Origin: Nostoc sp. NMS8
Lineage (GTDB): Bacteria; Cyanobacteriota; Cyanobacteriia; Cyanobacteriales; Nostocaceae
Direction of reading: 5' to 3'
Assembly (NCBI RefSeq): GCF_017115045.1
Contig: NZ_JABXKK010000068.1
Location: 186,001-250,000, forward strand
DNA length: 64,000 bases
Shown: piece after piece, positions 55,448-63,976 of the stretch
Position numbering within the stretch: the stretch's first letter is position 1
Layout of the letters: each line of letters begins with the position of its first letter
Made by a program: the position numbers and the translations under genes
Notes under the pieces: model-generated
The model's input: the letters and a program-made list of their open reading frames with translations, nothing else
What the model was told of the DNA's origin: nothing
Databases searched by the model: none

Positions 55448-56029
55448 CTACGCATCTTTTACTTCGGTTTCAAACTGCACTTGGCGGTACAAATCGGCAA
55501 TGGCTATTTCTATATCCACAGATTCCAGCCGCAATATATCGCCTAAACTATACTCCGACAACACCCATTTTCCCTGTTCGTTGCGCCGAAAGACTTCTAC
55601 AATCGGTTGAGCTACTTGTACTAAGACATATTCTTGCAAGGTTGGAGATTGACGATATTTGGCAAACTTTTTCCCCCTATCGGCTGCTTCCGTTGAAGGT
55701 GATAGCACTTCGATAATTAAGCAGGGAAATTGTACCAATTGTGGATCGGTATCGCGATCGTCGCAAGTTACCACCACATCTGGATAAAAATACTTTTGCC
55801 CAGGTTCTACCTGCACCTTAACATCTACAATGTAGACTTCACAGGAGCGATTTGCTAGGGCATCATCTAAGAGCTTTGAGAAATTGAGAGAAATCCGATT
55901 ATGGTTGCGTGTAGCACCACTCATCATCACAACTTCACCATCCCAATACTCGTAGCGTTCCTCTTGGGTAGGTTCCCAAACTAGATATTCTTCTGCACTC
56001 ATCAAAATGTTGTCGGGTAAAGCAACCAT
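55448..56029 (-). CDS. Uma2 family (DUF820) putative nuclease
   Basis: The 193-residue protein has MSAEEYLVWEPTQEERYEYW, then YFYPDVVVTCDD, FPCLIIEVLSPSTEAADR and K in GKKFAKYRQSPTLQEYVLV. The PD and E-V-x-S pattern is that of the nuclease core. Its C-terminal coding sequence (55463-55498) reappears at 56781-56816 with two changes, evidence of a former second copy. Confidence 0.88.
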   Translation of the reverse strand: MVALPDNILMSAEEYLVWEPTQEERYEYWDGEVVMMSGATRNHNRISLNFSKLLDDALANRSCEVYIVDVKVQVEPGQKYFYPDVVVTCDDRDTDPQLVQFPCLIIEVLSPSTEAADRGKKFAKYRQSPTLQEYVLVQVAQPIVEVFRRNEQGKWVLSEYSLGDILRLESVDIEIAIADLYRQVQFETEVKDA

Positions 56030-56049
56030 TGGGGCGATCTCTTAATGAT

Positions 56050-56481
56050 TTACTTTTTTAGGATAGCGAAAAAAGGGCGTTCTCTTTTGGTATGACTATT
56101 TCCACATCCTCTGAACAGAATAAGCATCGAATTTTTATCCCTGCTAATAATAATTAAGGAGTGATTGATAGCCTGTGCAATCAACATCCAGTCAAATAGA
56201 TCGCCATGATGTAGCAGGAGATTCCGAACTTGAACTGTATCGGCAAAAGATATCGGAATTATGAGGATATCTGAATCGTCGATTGCAGAACCTATCGTTT
56301 CATAGCTCTGTTGAAGCGATAATTTGCCAAGGTTCAACTTGATGGCAATTTCCCAAAGACTAGCGATGCTGAGATAAACTATATCTGCGGTATTGATCGT
56401 CATCCTCAGATTATCTGGAAGGTTGGAGTCATTTTCAGTTAGCCAGATAAAGGCATGAGTATCTAAAAGGAAAGCACTCAT
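56050..56481 (-). CDS. PIN-domain toxin (VapC-like) with frameshifted C-terminus
   Basis: The 143-codon frame has the PIN acids Asp7 (LLDTHAFIW), Glu44 (SLWEIAIK), Asp97 (LFDWMLIAQ) and Asp115 (IISRDKN). After Asp115 the frame becomes family-unlike (SMLILFRGCG). Adding one base near 56130-56136 gives KNFDAYSVQRMWK and a stop at 56096, the normal end for this family. A one-base deletion is therefore inferred. All catalytic acids remain, so activity may be lost or altered. The antitoxin gene upstream overlaps by 4 bp. Confidence 0.8.
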   Translation of the reverse strand: MSAFLLDTHAFIWLTENDSNLPDNLRMTINTADIVYLSIASLWEIAIKLNLGKLSLQQSYETIGSAIDDSDILIIPISFADTVQVRNLLLHHGDLFDWMLIAQAINHSLIIISRDKNSMLILFRGCGNSHTKRERPFFAILKK

Positions 56482-56708
56482 TCCATATATTCCTTAAAAA
56501 CTTCGAGAGGTTCATCAAAGTCATCAGGCAAAGGTAAAACAAAAGTTACTTTTAAGATGCCAGATCGACGCTTTGTTTGTAGTAAACTCTCTTGGGAAAC
56601 AGCTTTTGAATAATTCTCAACTAAATATTTGGCATAATGCAAGAGTTCTTGTTTAAGGGACTCTGGCATTTGATCTAGTATTTGTAAAATTTCTGCATCA
56701 ATAGCCAT
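56478..56708 (-). CDS. DUF2281 family antitoxin
   Basis: The 76-residue protein has a helical start (EILQILDQMPESLKQELLHY) and a tail LPDDFDEPLEVFKEYM, both typical of DUF2281 antitoxins paired with PIN toxins. It precedes the PIN gene with a 4-bp overlap, a standard toxin-antitoxin arrangement. It would bind the toxin and autoregulate the pair. Confidence 0.85.
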   Translation of the reverse strand: MAIDAEILQILDQMPESLKQELLHYAKYLVENYSKAVSQESLLQTKRRSGILKVTFVLPLPDDFDEPLEVFKEYME

Positions 56709-57069
56709 GATTTCTCCTTAGAGGTTCTCCTACTTGTAATTTTAGGGGAATTTCTGGAAGGGATCTTATTTTTCGGTGTCTTCGGTTTAAAACTGCACTT
56801 GTCGGTACAAATCGGCGTAGGCGTAGCCTGTCCTGGACATAGCTAGATAACCTAGAATTTAGAACCAGCGGCTTCTGTCTGCTGCGCTGAAGAGATAAGT
56901 GGGTGGGAAAATTTTTAACTATGTCATGGCGAACAGAGCGCAGCGAAGTGAAGCAATCGCAAGGGTTATAAGCTTTTTATATTTTGTCACATTGTTAGGT
57001 TTATTTGTGCCTACCTACTTACTGCAATTAAATTCATTTGACTATCCACTTAGCCTTGGATCTCAAAAC
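56709..57069. other. Spacer with Uma2 C-terminal remnant
   Basis: 56781-56816 matches 55463-55498 in 34 of 36 bases, which is the 3' coding end of the Uma2 gene at 55448. On the minus strand it reads ADLYRQVQF then stop. The next 56816-56840 (gtaggcgtagcctgt...) also occurs beside the remnant at 58841. The rest (56930-56980) resembles a dispersed repeat. No intact gene is seen. Confidence 0.7.
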
Positions 57070-57390
57070 TTAACTTGACCTTTTAAGACGAAAGATCAGT
57101 CCAGGAGCTTCTGGAGGAGAGTTTTCTCGGTAATTATCAATTTTCCACACTTGACCTTGGGAGTTTTGGAAAGTTGAATAGTCAGTAAGCTCAATTCTTT
57201 TTCCATTAACTCTTATTCCGTTAATTTCGGAAAAGTAGATTAATGCATGAGCATCACATGCATCATATTGTTCGGAGTATGTACGAAGCAAAAAGCATTT
57301 TAACTTTAGTCCATTATGGATGGTTCCTGTCTTGAGAGTAACGTCCAAGTCAATGTTGTTGTAATCAGTGTATAAATCATTTTGATTCAT
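57070..57390 (-). CDS. Hypothetical protein, 106 residues
   Basis: The product is soluble, beta-rich and without signal peptide or recognised motif. It contains IDLDVTLKTGTIHNGLKL and GIRVNGKRIELTDY. Composition is natural but the reading relies on length alone. It lies upstream of the IS element on the opposite strand. Confidence 0.5.
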   Translation of the reverse strand: MNQNDLYTDYNNIDLDVTLKTGTIHNGLKLKCFLLRTYSEQYDACDAHALIYFSEINGIRVNGKRIELTDYSTFQNSQGQVWKIDNYRENSPPEAPGLIFRLKRSS

Positions 57391-57531
57391 GAAATTAGCC
57401 TATTCTTTAATGTTTCAGCATCTAACTATTTAGTATACGGAATTTTTTTAAAATCCTACTAATAGATTCAGACAAATAACGGGTTACAAGCCTTATAATC
57501 ATGATATTAATATTTTTTGATATTGACAATA

Positions 57532-58670
57532 GACACGTCCGGAATATGATTTCGGCACAAAAAAATGGTAGAAAGTAAAATTGACTATCTACCACCACGT
57601 AATGAAATGATTAGTACTTTCGATTATATACAAAAATATCCCGCGCGCACCAAACAACTGTTAGGAATTAGTTATGAGCAATTTATCGACCTGGTAAATC
57701 ATGCTAAACAATATCATGAAGAAGAAAAACTCAAATTAGAAAAGAGGAAAATTAGAATACATCGCCGTGGCGGTGGACGTAAAGAATTATTATCAATCCC
57801 AGAACAAGTATGTTTATGCTTGTTTTATCTGAGACAAATACCGACATTTGAGGTTTTGGGAATGTTATTTGGTATATCAAAGACTGAAGCGAATGATACT
57901 TTTCATTACTGGAGAAAAATTCTGCGTCAAATTCTGCCTGCTAGTTTACTAGAACAAGTGGAAGAAAATGAAGGCGATTTAATAATTGTCCAAGAAATTT
58001 TAACTAGTTTTAAGTTGTTAGTAGATAGTGTAGAACAACCTATAGAGAGACCATCTGACAACGAAGATCAAAAAAAGTTTTTCTCAGGAAAGAAAAAGCA
58101 GCATACTATCAAAAACCAAATAGTTTGCTTACCCGAGGGAAAAGATTTAATTGATATTAAAGTAGGTTATCCTGGACCAACGGCAGACATAAAAATATTC
58201 CGAGAGCAGCTTTCCAAATTTGATAAAGAACAAGAATTTGAAGGTGATAAAGCGTATCAAGGCGGTACAAATATTAGTACACCTCATAAGAAAAAAAAGC
58301 AACAACAATTAAGCGAGCAACAAAAAGAGTCAAATAAAGTTCTATCTAGCAAGCGTATATTTGTAGAGCATTTAATACGTGTTGTGAAAATTTTCCAAGT
58401 TGCATCACAAAGATTTAGACTCAATGCTGATGTTTATAATGAAATAGTTTTGTTAGTTTGTGGTCTGGTACGCCTACGAATCGGAACTGTTGTCTTACCG
58501 ACATAATTCATATTAATTAAAAATTATGTTTGCGTCAGACAAGATTATGTATTTTTCTGCTCTAAACTATCAGTAACTATATCAAACCCTGATTTCTTCG
58601 TTGAAACAGAATCTGCAAGGACTGGTCTCAAAGCCTTGTAAATATTGGCTTGCGAGTTTTCGGATGGGTC
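57532..58670 (+). mobile_element. IS5-like insertion sequence, boundaries tentative
   Basis: It contains the transposase 57565-58506. GACACGTCCGGAAT (57532-57545) and the inverse of TTTTCGGATGGGTC (58657-58670) match in about 10 of 14 bases and may be the terminal inverted repeats. No clean target duplication was seen, so the ends are uncertain. Confidence 0.45.
57565..58506 (+). CDS. IS5-family transposase with DDE catalytic triad
   Basis: The 313-residue protein has a helix-turn-helix N-terminal part (LSIPEQVCLCLFYLRQIPTF, then LGMLFGISKTEAND) and the DDE domain. Asp154 is in LLVDSVEQPIERP, Asp228 in EGDKAYQG and Glu268 in RIFVEHLIRVVKIF. This is the DDE_Tnp_4 type used by IS5 relatives. 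The frame is intact, so the element may be active. Confidence 0.87.
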   Translation: MVESKIDYLPPRNEMISTFDYIQKYPARTKQLLGISYEQFIDLVNHAKQYHEEEKLKLEKRKIRIHRRGGGRKELLSIPEQVCLCLFYLRQIPTFEVLGMLFGISKTEANDTFHYWRKILRQILPASLLEQVEENEGDLIIVQEILTSFKLLVDSVEQPIERPSDNEDQKKFFSGKKKQHTIKNQIVCLPEGKDLIDIKVGYPGPTADIKIFREQLSKFDKEQEFEGDKAYQGGTNISTPHKKKKQQQLSEQQKESNKVLSSKRIFVEHLIRVVKIFQVASQRFRLNADVYNEIVLLVCGLVRLRIGTVVLPT

Positions 58671-58975
58671 TAATATCAAAAAACTATACAAAACTTTTAC
58701 GCATAAATATTTAATTGGGAGTGAAAATATTGAAATTTTCTAGATATTATCCTTTTTCGGTCAATATAGACGGAAATGTTCTGTATATGCCTCTAGGCGT
58801 CTACTCATCCTCATCGCTCATCTATTCAATTGTCTGTAGCTTTGGTTAACTGCACTTGACAGTACAAATGGACGTAGGTGTAGCCTGTTGTATACATCGC
58901 TATTTCCACATCCACCAAATTGCTACCCTAACCAAGCACTAATTTATCTCGTAGATGCTTTATGGCGATCGCCTC
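58507..58975. other. IS right flank and Uma2 C-terminal remnant
   Basis: The spacer holds the possible right IS end near 58657-58670. 58841-58871 matches the Uma2 tail at 55463 in part, and on the minus strand 58841-58920 reads VDVEIAM..., then LYCQVQL, similar to the VDIEIAIADLYRQVQF of the Uma2 at 55448. Just upstream on that strand (58972-58935) an in-frame IKHLRDKLVLG appears after the stop of Uma2 58976. No intact gene is present. Confidence 0.6.
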
Positions 58976-59536
58976 CTAAACTTTCCGCAACAATTCCCGA
59001 ATAGCGATCGCACAATCTCCAAAAGCTAAAGGTGAAATTGTCACGTCCTCTGCAAGTATGCTCTCACTGTGATAGCCGTCTGGACTAGGGAGACGATACA
59101 TATACAACTTGCGTCCATTCACATCTAAAATCCAGTACTCAATAATCCCTGACTTAGAGTATGCGATCGCTTTGACTTCTCGATCGTATTTGAGACTGGA
59201 ATCAGCTATTTCAATCAGTAAAAATACTTCAGAAGCATTGGGATGGTGATCCTCATAATCTAATGGATTGAGCTTCACCACTGAAATATCTGGTTCTGGT
59301 TCCGAATAATCATCAAGTTGCACTGGTGACTGGATTCTTAATAAAACTTTGTCACCCAAACGTTGACGTAATAACCTTTCTGTGCGGGTGATTACTGATT
59401 CGTGAGCAGTACCTTTTGCTGACATTCTAATGATTTGTCCCGCGATTAATTCTAAGCGTTCTTCAGGATGAAAAATTCCCATTTCCGCCATTTGGTGATA
59501 TTCTCGAACACTAATTAGGCGAATATTGGTGAGCAT
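58976..59536 (-). CDS. Uma2 family (DUF820) putative nuclease
   Basis: The 186-residue protein has ISVREYHQMAEMGIFHPEER, then EPDISVVKLN, VFLLIEIADSSLKYDREVKA and YSKSGIIEYWIL. PD and E-I-A-x-S with the following K-A fit the nuclease core. The 5' end lies within a 77-bp repeat (59512-59588) whose other copy (60209-60285) ends uvrB. It is downstream of the RelE-type module. Confidence 0.88.
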   Translation of the reverse strand: MLTNIRLISVREYHQMAEMGIFHPEERLELIAGQIIRMSAKGTAHESVITRTERLLRQRLGDKVLLRIQSPVQLDDYSEPEPDISVVKLNPLDYEDHHPNASEVFLLIEIADSSLKYDREVKAIAYSKSGIIEYWILDVNGRKLYMYRLPSPDGYHSESILAEDVTISPLAFGDCAIAIRELLRKV

Positions 59537-59588
59537 AAAATTTACGTTAACTTCCTAGCATTTTATCCCGCAGGTGTTTAATGCGATC
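59512..59588 (-). repeat. 77-bp direct repeat, copy at Uma2 start
   Basis: It matches 60209-60285 with about 11 differences. On the minus strand it reads the uvrB C-terminal coding sequence ([10 protein letters not shown] then stop) followed by the first codons of the Uma2 gene (MLTNIRLIS). The two copies flank the toxin-antitoxin module. Confidence 0.8.
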
Positions 59589-59643
59589 TCTACGACGGGC
59601 TACGCCTACGCGCTTGGAGAAGCTAAGGGTTAGGCTGCTGGCG

Positions 59644-59913
59644 CTACAACCTCTGAAGCAACTCGTCATACTCTGCATGTGCGCTAATCCAGAACCAGTA
59701 AATATGATCATCCTGCAACAAGCCAAGAACGCGGTAGTCTAAACTAACACGAGCCGAATAGATTGGTTGGCGCTGGCTAACTCGTTTGAACTGAAGACTA
59801 TTGTGGTAAGGGTCTGAACGCCAAATAGCATAGGCTTTGGCAGCTTGCTCTTGAACTGATGCAGGAAGTTCATCAAGTTTTTTGCGAAATACCTTTGTAA
59901 CACTTGACTTCAT
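59644..59913 (-). CDS. RelE/ParE-like toxin
   Basis: The 89-residue protein has the RelE-superfamily order: N-terminal helix (SVTKVFRKKLDELPASVQEQ), basic middle (LQFKRVSQRQPIYSARVSLD) and C-terminal YWFWISAHAEYDELL. Such toxins cleave mRNA or inhibit gyrase. It follows its antitoxin gene with a 4-bp overlap. The catalytic Arg/His set of RelE cannot be assigned with certainty. Confidence 0.85.
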   Translation of the reverse strand: MKSSVTKVFRKKLDELPASVQEQAAKAYAIWRSDPYHNSLQFKRVSQRQPIYSARVSLDYRVLGLLQDDHIYWFWISAHAEYDELLQRL

Positions 59914-60140
59914 TGCTCACAGGGAAAAACGTCAGCTAAAGGAGTGATGTCGCCAGCAGCAATTTCCTGCCGTACCATATCAGCTAGACGATCCCACTGA
60001 GCATCTGTTGTAGATTCAAACTGAGCCTTCCATCTTTGCTCATCCTCTATCTCGGCAAGTAGACGAGCAGCGATCGCATCCTGTTCGGCAACAGGTAGAG
60101 TTTTCAGTTGGGCGATCGCACGCTCAAGTAACTCAGTCAT
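59910..60140 (-). CDS. Antitoxin of the RelE-type pair
   Basis: From the ATG at 60140 the product is 76 residues, acidic and helical (LLERAIAQLKTLPVAEQDAI, then AARLLAEIEDEQRW and DRLADMVRQEIAAGD). It fits small antitoxins of RelE partners. A GTG at 60149 is an alternative start. It overlaps the toxin gene by 4 bp and is enclosed by direct repeats. Confidence 0.83.
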   Translation of the reverse strand: MTELLERAIAQLKTLPVAEQDAIAARLLAEIEDEQRWKAQFESTTDAQWDRLADMVRQEIAAGDITPLADVFPCEQ

Positions 60141-60208
60141 TGCTACCACACTCTTAAAACGTAAATGGCATCTGATCCATTATCGCTTCTTGGCAGCAAG
60201 TTGGACGC

Positions 60209-60285
60209 TAATGAGGCGAACATTCATGAGCATAAGATTCACGTTAACGTCCCAACATTTTATCCCGCAGATGCTTAATGCGATC
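60209..60285 (-). repeat. 77-bp direct repeat, copy at uvrB end
   Basis: This copy contains the genuine uvrB 3' end and, beyond the stop, ATGCTCATGAATGTTCGCCTC, which would encode MLMNVRL, similar to the Uma2 start MLTNIRL. The reading then breaks (LAAKKR, stop). It indicates that a Uma2 gene once followed uvrB directly. Confidence 0.78.
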
Positions 60286-62241
60286 GCGCAATTTTCCCGC
60301 CTCTTCAAATTCCAGTTTCTTCGCCGCTTCTTTCATCTGCGCTTCTAACAGAGTAATCAACCCTGGAATCTGTTCTAATGGCAGTTCATCTAGATGTTCA
60401 TCTACTACTTTCAGGTCAGTTGCATTTAACCGCCGAGATACATCTAAAAAAGCTAAAATTGCGTTACTTGATTTTTTGACAATTGGTTGTGGTGTAATCC
60501 CATGCAGTCGATTATGTGCTGTTTGAATACCACGTCGTCTATCTGTTTCATCAATAGCTTTAATCATGCTACCTGTCATATTATCGGCATACAAAATTGC
60601 TTGTCCCTGAACGTGACGCGCGGCCCTACCAATAGTTTGAATTAAGGAACGCTCGGTTCGCAAGAAACCTTCTTTATCTGCATCCATAATTGCTACTAAT
60701 GAAACTTCGGGTAAATCCAAGCCTTCCCGCAGCAAATTTACACCAACCAAAACATCAAATTTCCCCTCGCGCAAGTTCTGCAAAATTTCAATGCGCTCAA
60801 TAGAAGTAATCTCAGAATGTAAATACCGTACCCTGATACCGTGGTCTTGCAAATATTCGGTTAAATCTTCCGCCATGCGTTTGGTTAACGTGGTAATTAA
60901 CACTCGTTCATGGCGATCGGCTCTATCTTTAATTTCTCCCAACAAATCATCAATTTGTCCTTCTGTGGGACGCACGGAAATTTCTGGATCAACCACCCCA
61001 GTTGGTCGAATCACTTGCTCAACTACATGGTCTTCAGAAACTTCTATTTCCCAATTTCCCGGAGTTGCTGATACAAAAATACACTGATTCACCTTTTCCC
61101 AAAATTCCTCGGCTTTCAAAGGACGATTATCAGCAGCGCTAGGAAGCCGAAATCCATGTTCAATTAAAACTTTTTTTCTAGCTTGATCGCCGTTATACAT
61201 CCCACGAATTTGGGGCACGGTAACGTGAGATTCATCGATAATTAGTAGCCAATCTTTGGGAAAATAATCAATTAAACATTCTGGTGATTCTCCAGCTTGT
61301 CTTCCTGCTAAGTGACGGGAATAATTTTCAACGCCGTTGCAGTAACCCACTTCGCGTAGCATTTCTAGGTCATAGCGTGTACGTTGATCTATGCGTTGCG
61401 CTTCTAATAATTTCCCAGCTTGTTCTAAGTCTAGTTTTTGTTGTTTTAACTCGGCTGCGATGTCATTACAAGCTACTTCTAACCGTTCTTCTGGGGTTAC
61501 GAAGTGGCGTGCGGGGTAAACATTCACCGCTTCCAAACTCTTGAGAATTTCCCCTGTCACTGGATCAATATAGCGAATCGCGTCAATTTCATCACCAAAA
61601 AATTCGACACGAATAATTCGGTCTTCATAAGCTGGGCCAATTTCTAAGACATCACCACGGACGCGAAATTTTCCCCGACCCATTTCTATGTCGTTGCGGC
61701 TATATTGAACATTTGCTAAATCTCGTAAGATTTGGCGTTGATTTACTTCCATACCTATCTGAAGAGGGATGGCAGCTTTTAGATATTCTGCTGGCATTCC
61801 CAAACCGTAGATACAACTGATGGAAGCAACGACAATGACATCACGGCGTTCAAAAAGCGATCGCGTCGCTGAATGCCGCAACATATCTATTTCATCATTA
61901 ATTGCCGCCGTTTTTTCAATATAAGTATCGGTAACGGGAATATACGCTTCTGGCTGATAATAATCGTAGTAGCTGACAAAATACTCAACTGCGTTGTTGG
62001 GGAAGAAATCTCGCAACTCGTTGCAAAGCTGTGCAGCCAGGGTTTTATTATGCGCCAGAACTAAAGTAGGCTTGCCAATTTTCTCAATAACTGCTGCTAC
62101 CGAAAATGTCTTACCAGTTCCAGTAGCTCCTAGTAAAGTTTGGTAACGATTACCCGCTTGGATACTAGCAGTAAGTTGTGCGATCGCTTGTGGTTGATCG
62201 CCTGTGGGACTAAAGGGAGCTTGAAGACAAAATTCTGTCAT
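60244..62241 (-). CDS. uvrB: Excinuclease ABC subunit UvrB
   Basis: From the ATG at 62241 the product is 665 residues, the family's usual length; the frame extends upstream to 62295 without conservation. Walker A GATGTGKT (38-45), beta-hairpin region [12 protein letters not shown], helicase motifs and the C-terminal UVR domain ([20 protein letters not shown]) are present. It verifies damage and forms the preincision complex with UvrC. A Uma2-like remnant follows its stop codon. Confidence 0.96.
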   Translation of the reverse strand: MTEFCLQAPFSPTGDQPQAIAQLTASIQAGNRYQTLLGATGTGKTFSVAAVIEKIGKPTLVLAHNKTLAAQLCNELRDFFPNNAVEYFVSYYDYYQPEAYIPVTDTYIEKTAAINDEIDMLRHSATRSLFERRDVIVVASISCIYGLGMPAEYLKAAIPLQIGMEVNQRQILRDLANVQYSRNDIEMGRGKFRVRGDVLEIGPAYEDRIIRVEFFGDEIDAIRYIDPVTGEILKSLEAVNVYPARHFVTPEERLEVACNDIAAELKQQKLDLEQAGKLLEAQRIDQRTRYDLEMLREVGYCNGVENYSRHLAGRQAGESPECLIDYFPKDWLLIIDESHVTVPQIRGMYNGDQARKKVLIEHGFRLPSAADNRPLKAEEFWEKVNQCIFVSATPGNWEIEVSEDHVVEQVIRPTGVVDPEISVRPTEGQIDDLLGEIKDRADRHERVLITTLTKRMAEDLTEYLQDHGIRVRYLHSEITSIERIEILQNLREGKFDVLVGVNLLREGLDLPEVSLVAIMDADKEGFLRTERSLIQTIGRAARHVQGQAILYADNMTGSMIKAIDETDRRRGIQTAHNRLHGITPQPIVKKSSNAILAFLDVSRRLNATDLKVVDEHLDELPLEQIPGLITLLEAQMKEAAKKLEFEEAGKLRDRIKHLRDKMLGR

Positions 62242-62498
62242 ACAGTTTTGCTGGAAATACCCGATCTCATGGTGACGATTCCGCCCTGTATCCATTCTAG
62301 CTGGCTTATTAGAGCAAATAAATAGTAATAATTCTTTACAAAAATTATTTATTTAAATTTACTTATCTATCTGTCTGTTTTAAAGATTCTTATATCTATA
62401 TGAGGTTTTTTAAGGTTAAACTCTAAGGTATATGGAAAAAAATTTCATCTTTCCTTAATTATTGTAAAATTCAATTAACAAACCAGAGGTGTTCGTTT
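62242..62498. other. Divergent promoter spacer of uvrB and the repeat-protein gene
   Basis: 257 bp, AT-rich. I looked for a LexA-like box and saw none with confidence. AACCAGAGGTG lies before the ATG at 62499 and may be its ribosome binding site. Confidence 0.45.
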
Positions 62499-62963
62499 AT
62501 GGCTATTAGTAGCGCTGGCAAAGCAATCGGTTCTCGGCAAAACAATGCCAAGTCTCCAGGGGCAAGTAAAGACGAAGTTGAAAATCAACAAGACCAGAGC
62601 TTGAATGCTGATAAAGTCGAGGAGGTTACTGAACTGCCAGTGGGAGCTTCTGGAACACTCGCCATTTCTGGAATTCGTCCTATAGGCGCTAGCGACTTAG
62701 AAGTTGCTGAACACCTCTCAATTGCTGGGGTGCGTCCCGTTAGCATCAGTACATTAGAAGTAGTTGAAACCTATAACTCAATGGGTATTCGTCCAATTGG
62801 TGCTAATACATTCCAAGTTGTTGAAAGTATAAATCTCTCTGGGATTCGTCCAATTGCCTCAAGTTCATTGGCAATTTCTGACAGTTATTCCACCTTCGGG
62901 AATCGTCCCATAGCACCAAATGAAATTGACAATTCTGAAAGCCTGATGGGTTTTCTAGATTAG
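62499..62963 (+). CDS. Protein with four and a half 19-residue repeats
   Basis: The 154-residue protein starts with a polar segment (Ala/Ser/Lys/Gln-rich, about 55 residues). From about residue 63 the unit GIRPIGASDLEVAEHLSIA repeats exactly every 19 residues (GIRPI..., GVRPV..., GIRPI..., GIRPI..., GNRPI...). Each unit carries a G-x-R-P-I/V turn. No signal peptide or known family was recognised. A terminator follows, so it is a single gene. Confidence 0.72.
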   Translation: MAISSAGKAIGSRQNNAKSPGASKDEVENQQDQSLNADKVEEVTELPVGASGTLAISGIRPIGASDLEVAEHLSIAGVRPVSISTLEVVETYNSMGIRPIGANTFQVVESINLSGIRPIASSSLAISDSYSTFGNRPIAPNEIDNSESLMGFLD

Positions 62964-62989
62964 ACAAAAAACATCCCCATAACTTTATC

Positions 62990-63020
62990 AACCCAGTTTC
63001 ATATAGCAACTGGGTTTTTT
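62990..63020 (+). terminator. Rho-independent terminator after the repeat-protein gene
   Basis: AACCCAGTT (62990-62998) pairs with AACTGGGTT (63008-63016) across a 9-base loop and is followed by TTTT. It lies 27 bases after the stop codon. Confidence 0.85.
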
Positions 63021-63360
63021 AGTTAATAGAGTCGAGAGTAGAGATTACGATATTTGCACTTGTTGGGAGTATTTCACTTTTATGAAAAGTGCTGAGTATG
63101 GTAAAAACACGCCTTGCCCTCGCGAATGAAATTCCCAGCTATACGAGACTTTACCCACCTCCGTGGGTTTCAAATTCTTTGAGTCCGCGTAGGCGGATTA
63201 CCCTCCGGGTTCTCCAAAGGAGTAGGTTTGTGTAGCCGCGATTTCTAAGAGACTAGTATATTTGCTTGTTCTATGTCTTTAAGCATAGATAACTAAACTT
63301 TTCTGGCTGTAATTTCCATTCAGCTAAAAGCTAGGATGCTTACTACAATTGCTTTTCTTG

Positions 63361-63394
63361 ATTATGAATTATGAATTATGAATTATGAATTATT
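63361..63394. repeat. GAATTAT heptanucleotide array
   Basis: Four or five tandem TGAATTA units lie about 130 bp before the CsbD start. They are of the cyanobacterial short-tandem-repeat type. Confidence 0.8.
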
Positions 63395-63523
63395 TAATAT
63401 GCCTTGTGGTGGAAGGCTTTAGCAAAAACTTTAAGCTACTGTGTAAGAGTAATCACAAAGAATTTATTTCAAAGTGATTTATACAGCTTTGAAATGAGCT
63501 TTCCATTAAATCAGGAGTACAAA

Positions 63524-63706
63524 ATGAGCATTGAAGATCGCGCAAAAGCTGCTGCTAAAAATGTTGAAGGTAAAGCCCAAGAAGCATTAGGAAATATCAC
63601 TGGAGATCCAGAAGATAAAGCAAAGGGTAAAGCAAAGCAAGCTGAAAGCGAAGTACGTCATGGGATTGAAGACGTGAAAGATGGTGTGAAGAAAAATATT
63701 GACTAA
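63524..63706 (+). CDS. CsbD family stress protein
   Basis: From the ATG at 63524 the product is 60 residues: IEDRAKAAAKNVEGKAQEAL, then GDPEDKAKGKAKQAESEV. This is the Lys/Ala/Glu-rich helical CsbD type, associated with general stress. AGGAG at 63512-63516 fixes the start; the frame opens at 63404 but is not conserved there. Such proteins are small and their mechanism is unknown. Confidence 0.9.
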   Translation: MSIEDRAKAAAKNVEGKAQEALGNITGDPEDKAKGKAKQAESEVRHGIEDVKDGVKKNID

Positions 63707-63864
63707 GAATTCATAATTTTTTTGCAGAAACTCTAGGAATATAAATGGGGTAAATTCCATTTTTGCAGAAAAATATGAGTTGTTTGAGAACCAAGCGAAA
63801 CTTTTTTGATATTCCCTGAGCAAGGAGTAGAGAATAGAGTGCTAGCTTGATTAGCAAAATTTTT

Positions 63865-63892
63865 GTAGAGACGTAATTCATCACGTCTCTAC
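63865..63892. repeat. Hairpin GTAGAGACGT...ACGTCTCTAC
   Basis: A 10-bp perfect stem with an 8-base loop. It belongs to the same palindromic family as 26909-26926. No gene is in this 3' end region (63707-64000). Confidence 0.65.
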
Positions 63893-63933
63893 ACTTTCCA
63901 AAAATTTTAAAACTAGTTATGCTTGACAAGATA

Positions 63934-63976
63934 CAAAATACCCGACTTCCTGAAGAAGTCGGGTATTTTGGCTTTT
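63934..63976 (+). terminator. Strong terminator-like hairpin, 16-bp perfect stem
   Basis: 63934-63949 (CAAAATACCCGACTTC) pairs exactly with 63955-63970 across a 5-base loop and is followed by GCTTTTTG. The A/T-rich stem base makes it a possible bidirectional terminator. The gene it serves may be the CsbD gene or one beyond the window. Confidence 0.75.

Larger units (their letters stand above)
62964..63523. other. Spacer with terminator and dispersed repeats
   Basis: After the terminator (62990-63020) the stretch holds a repeat at 63225-63248 (ggtttgtgtagccgcgatttctaa) that also occurs at 21041-21064 with one change, and a GAATTAT heptamer array at 63361-63394. No gene was seen apart from the leader of the CsbD gene. 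Confidence 0.6.
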
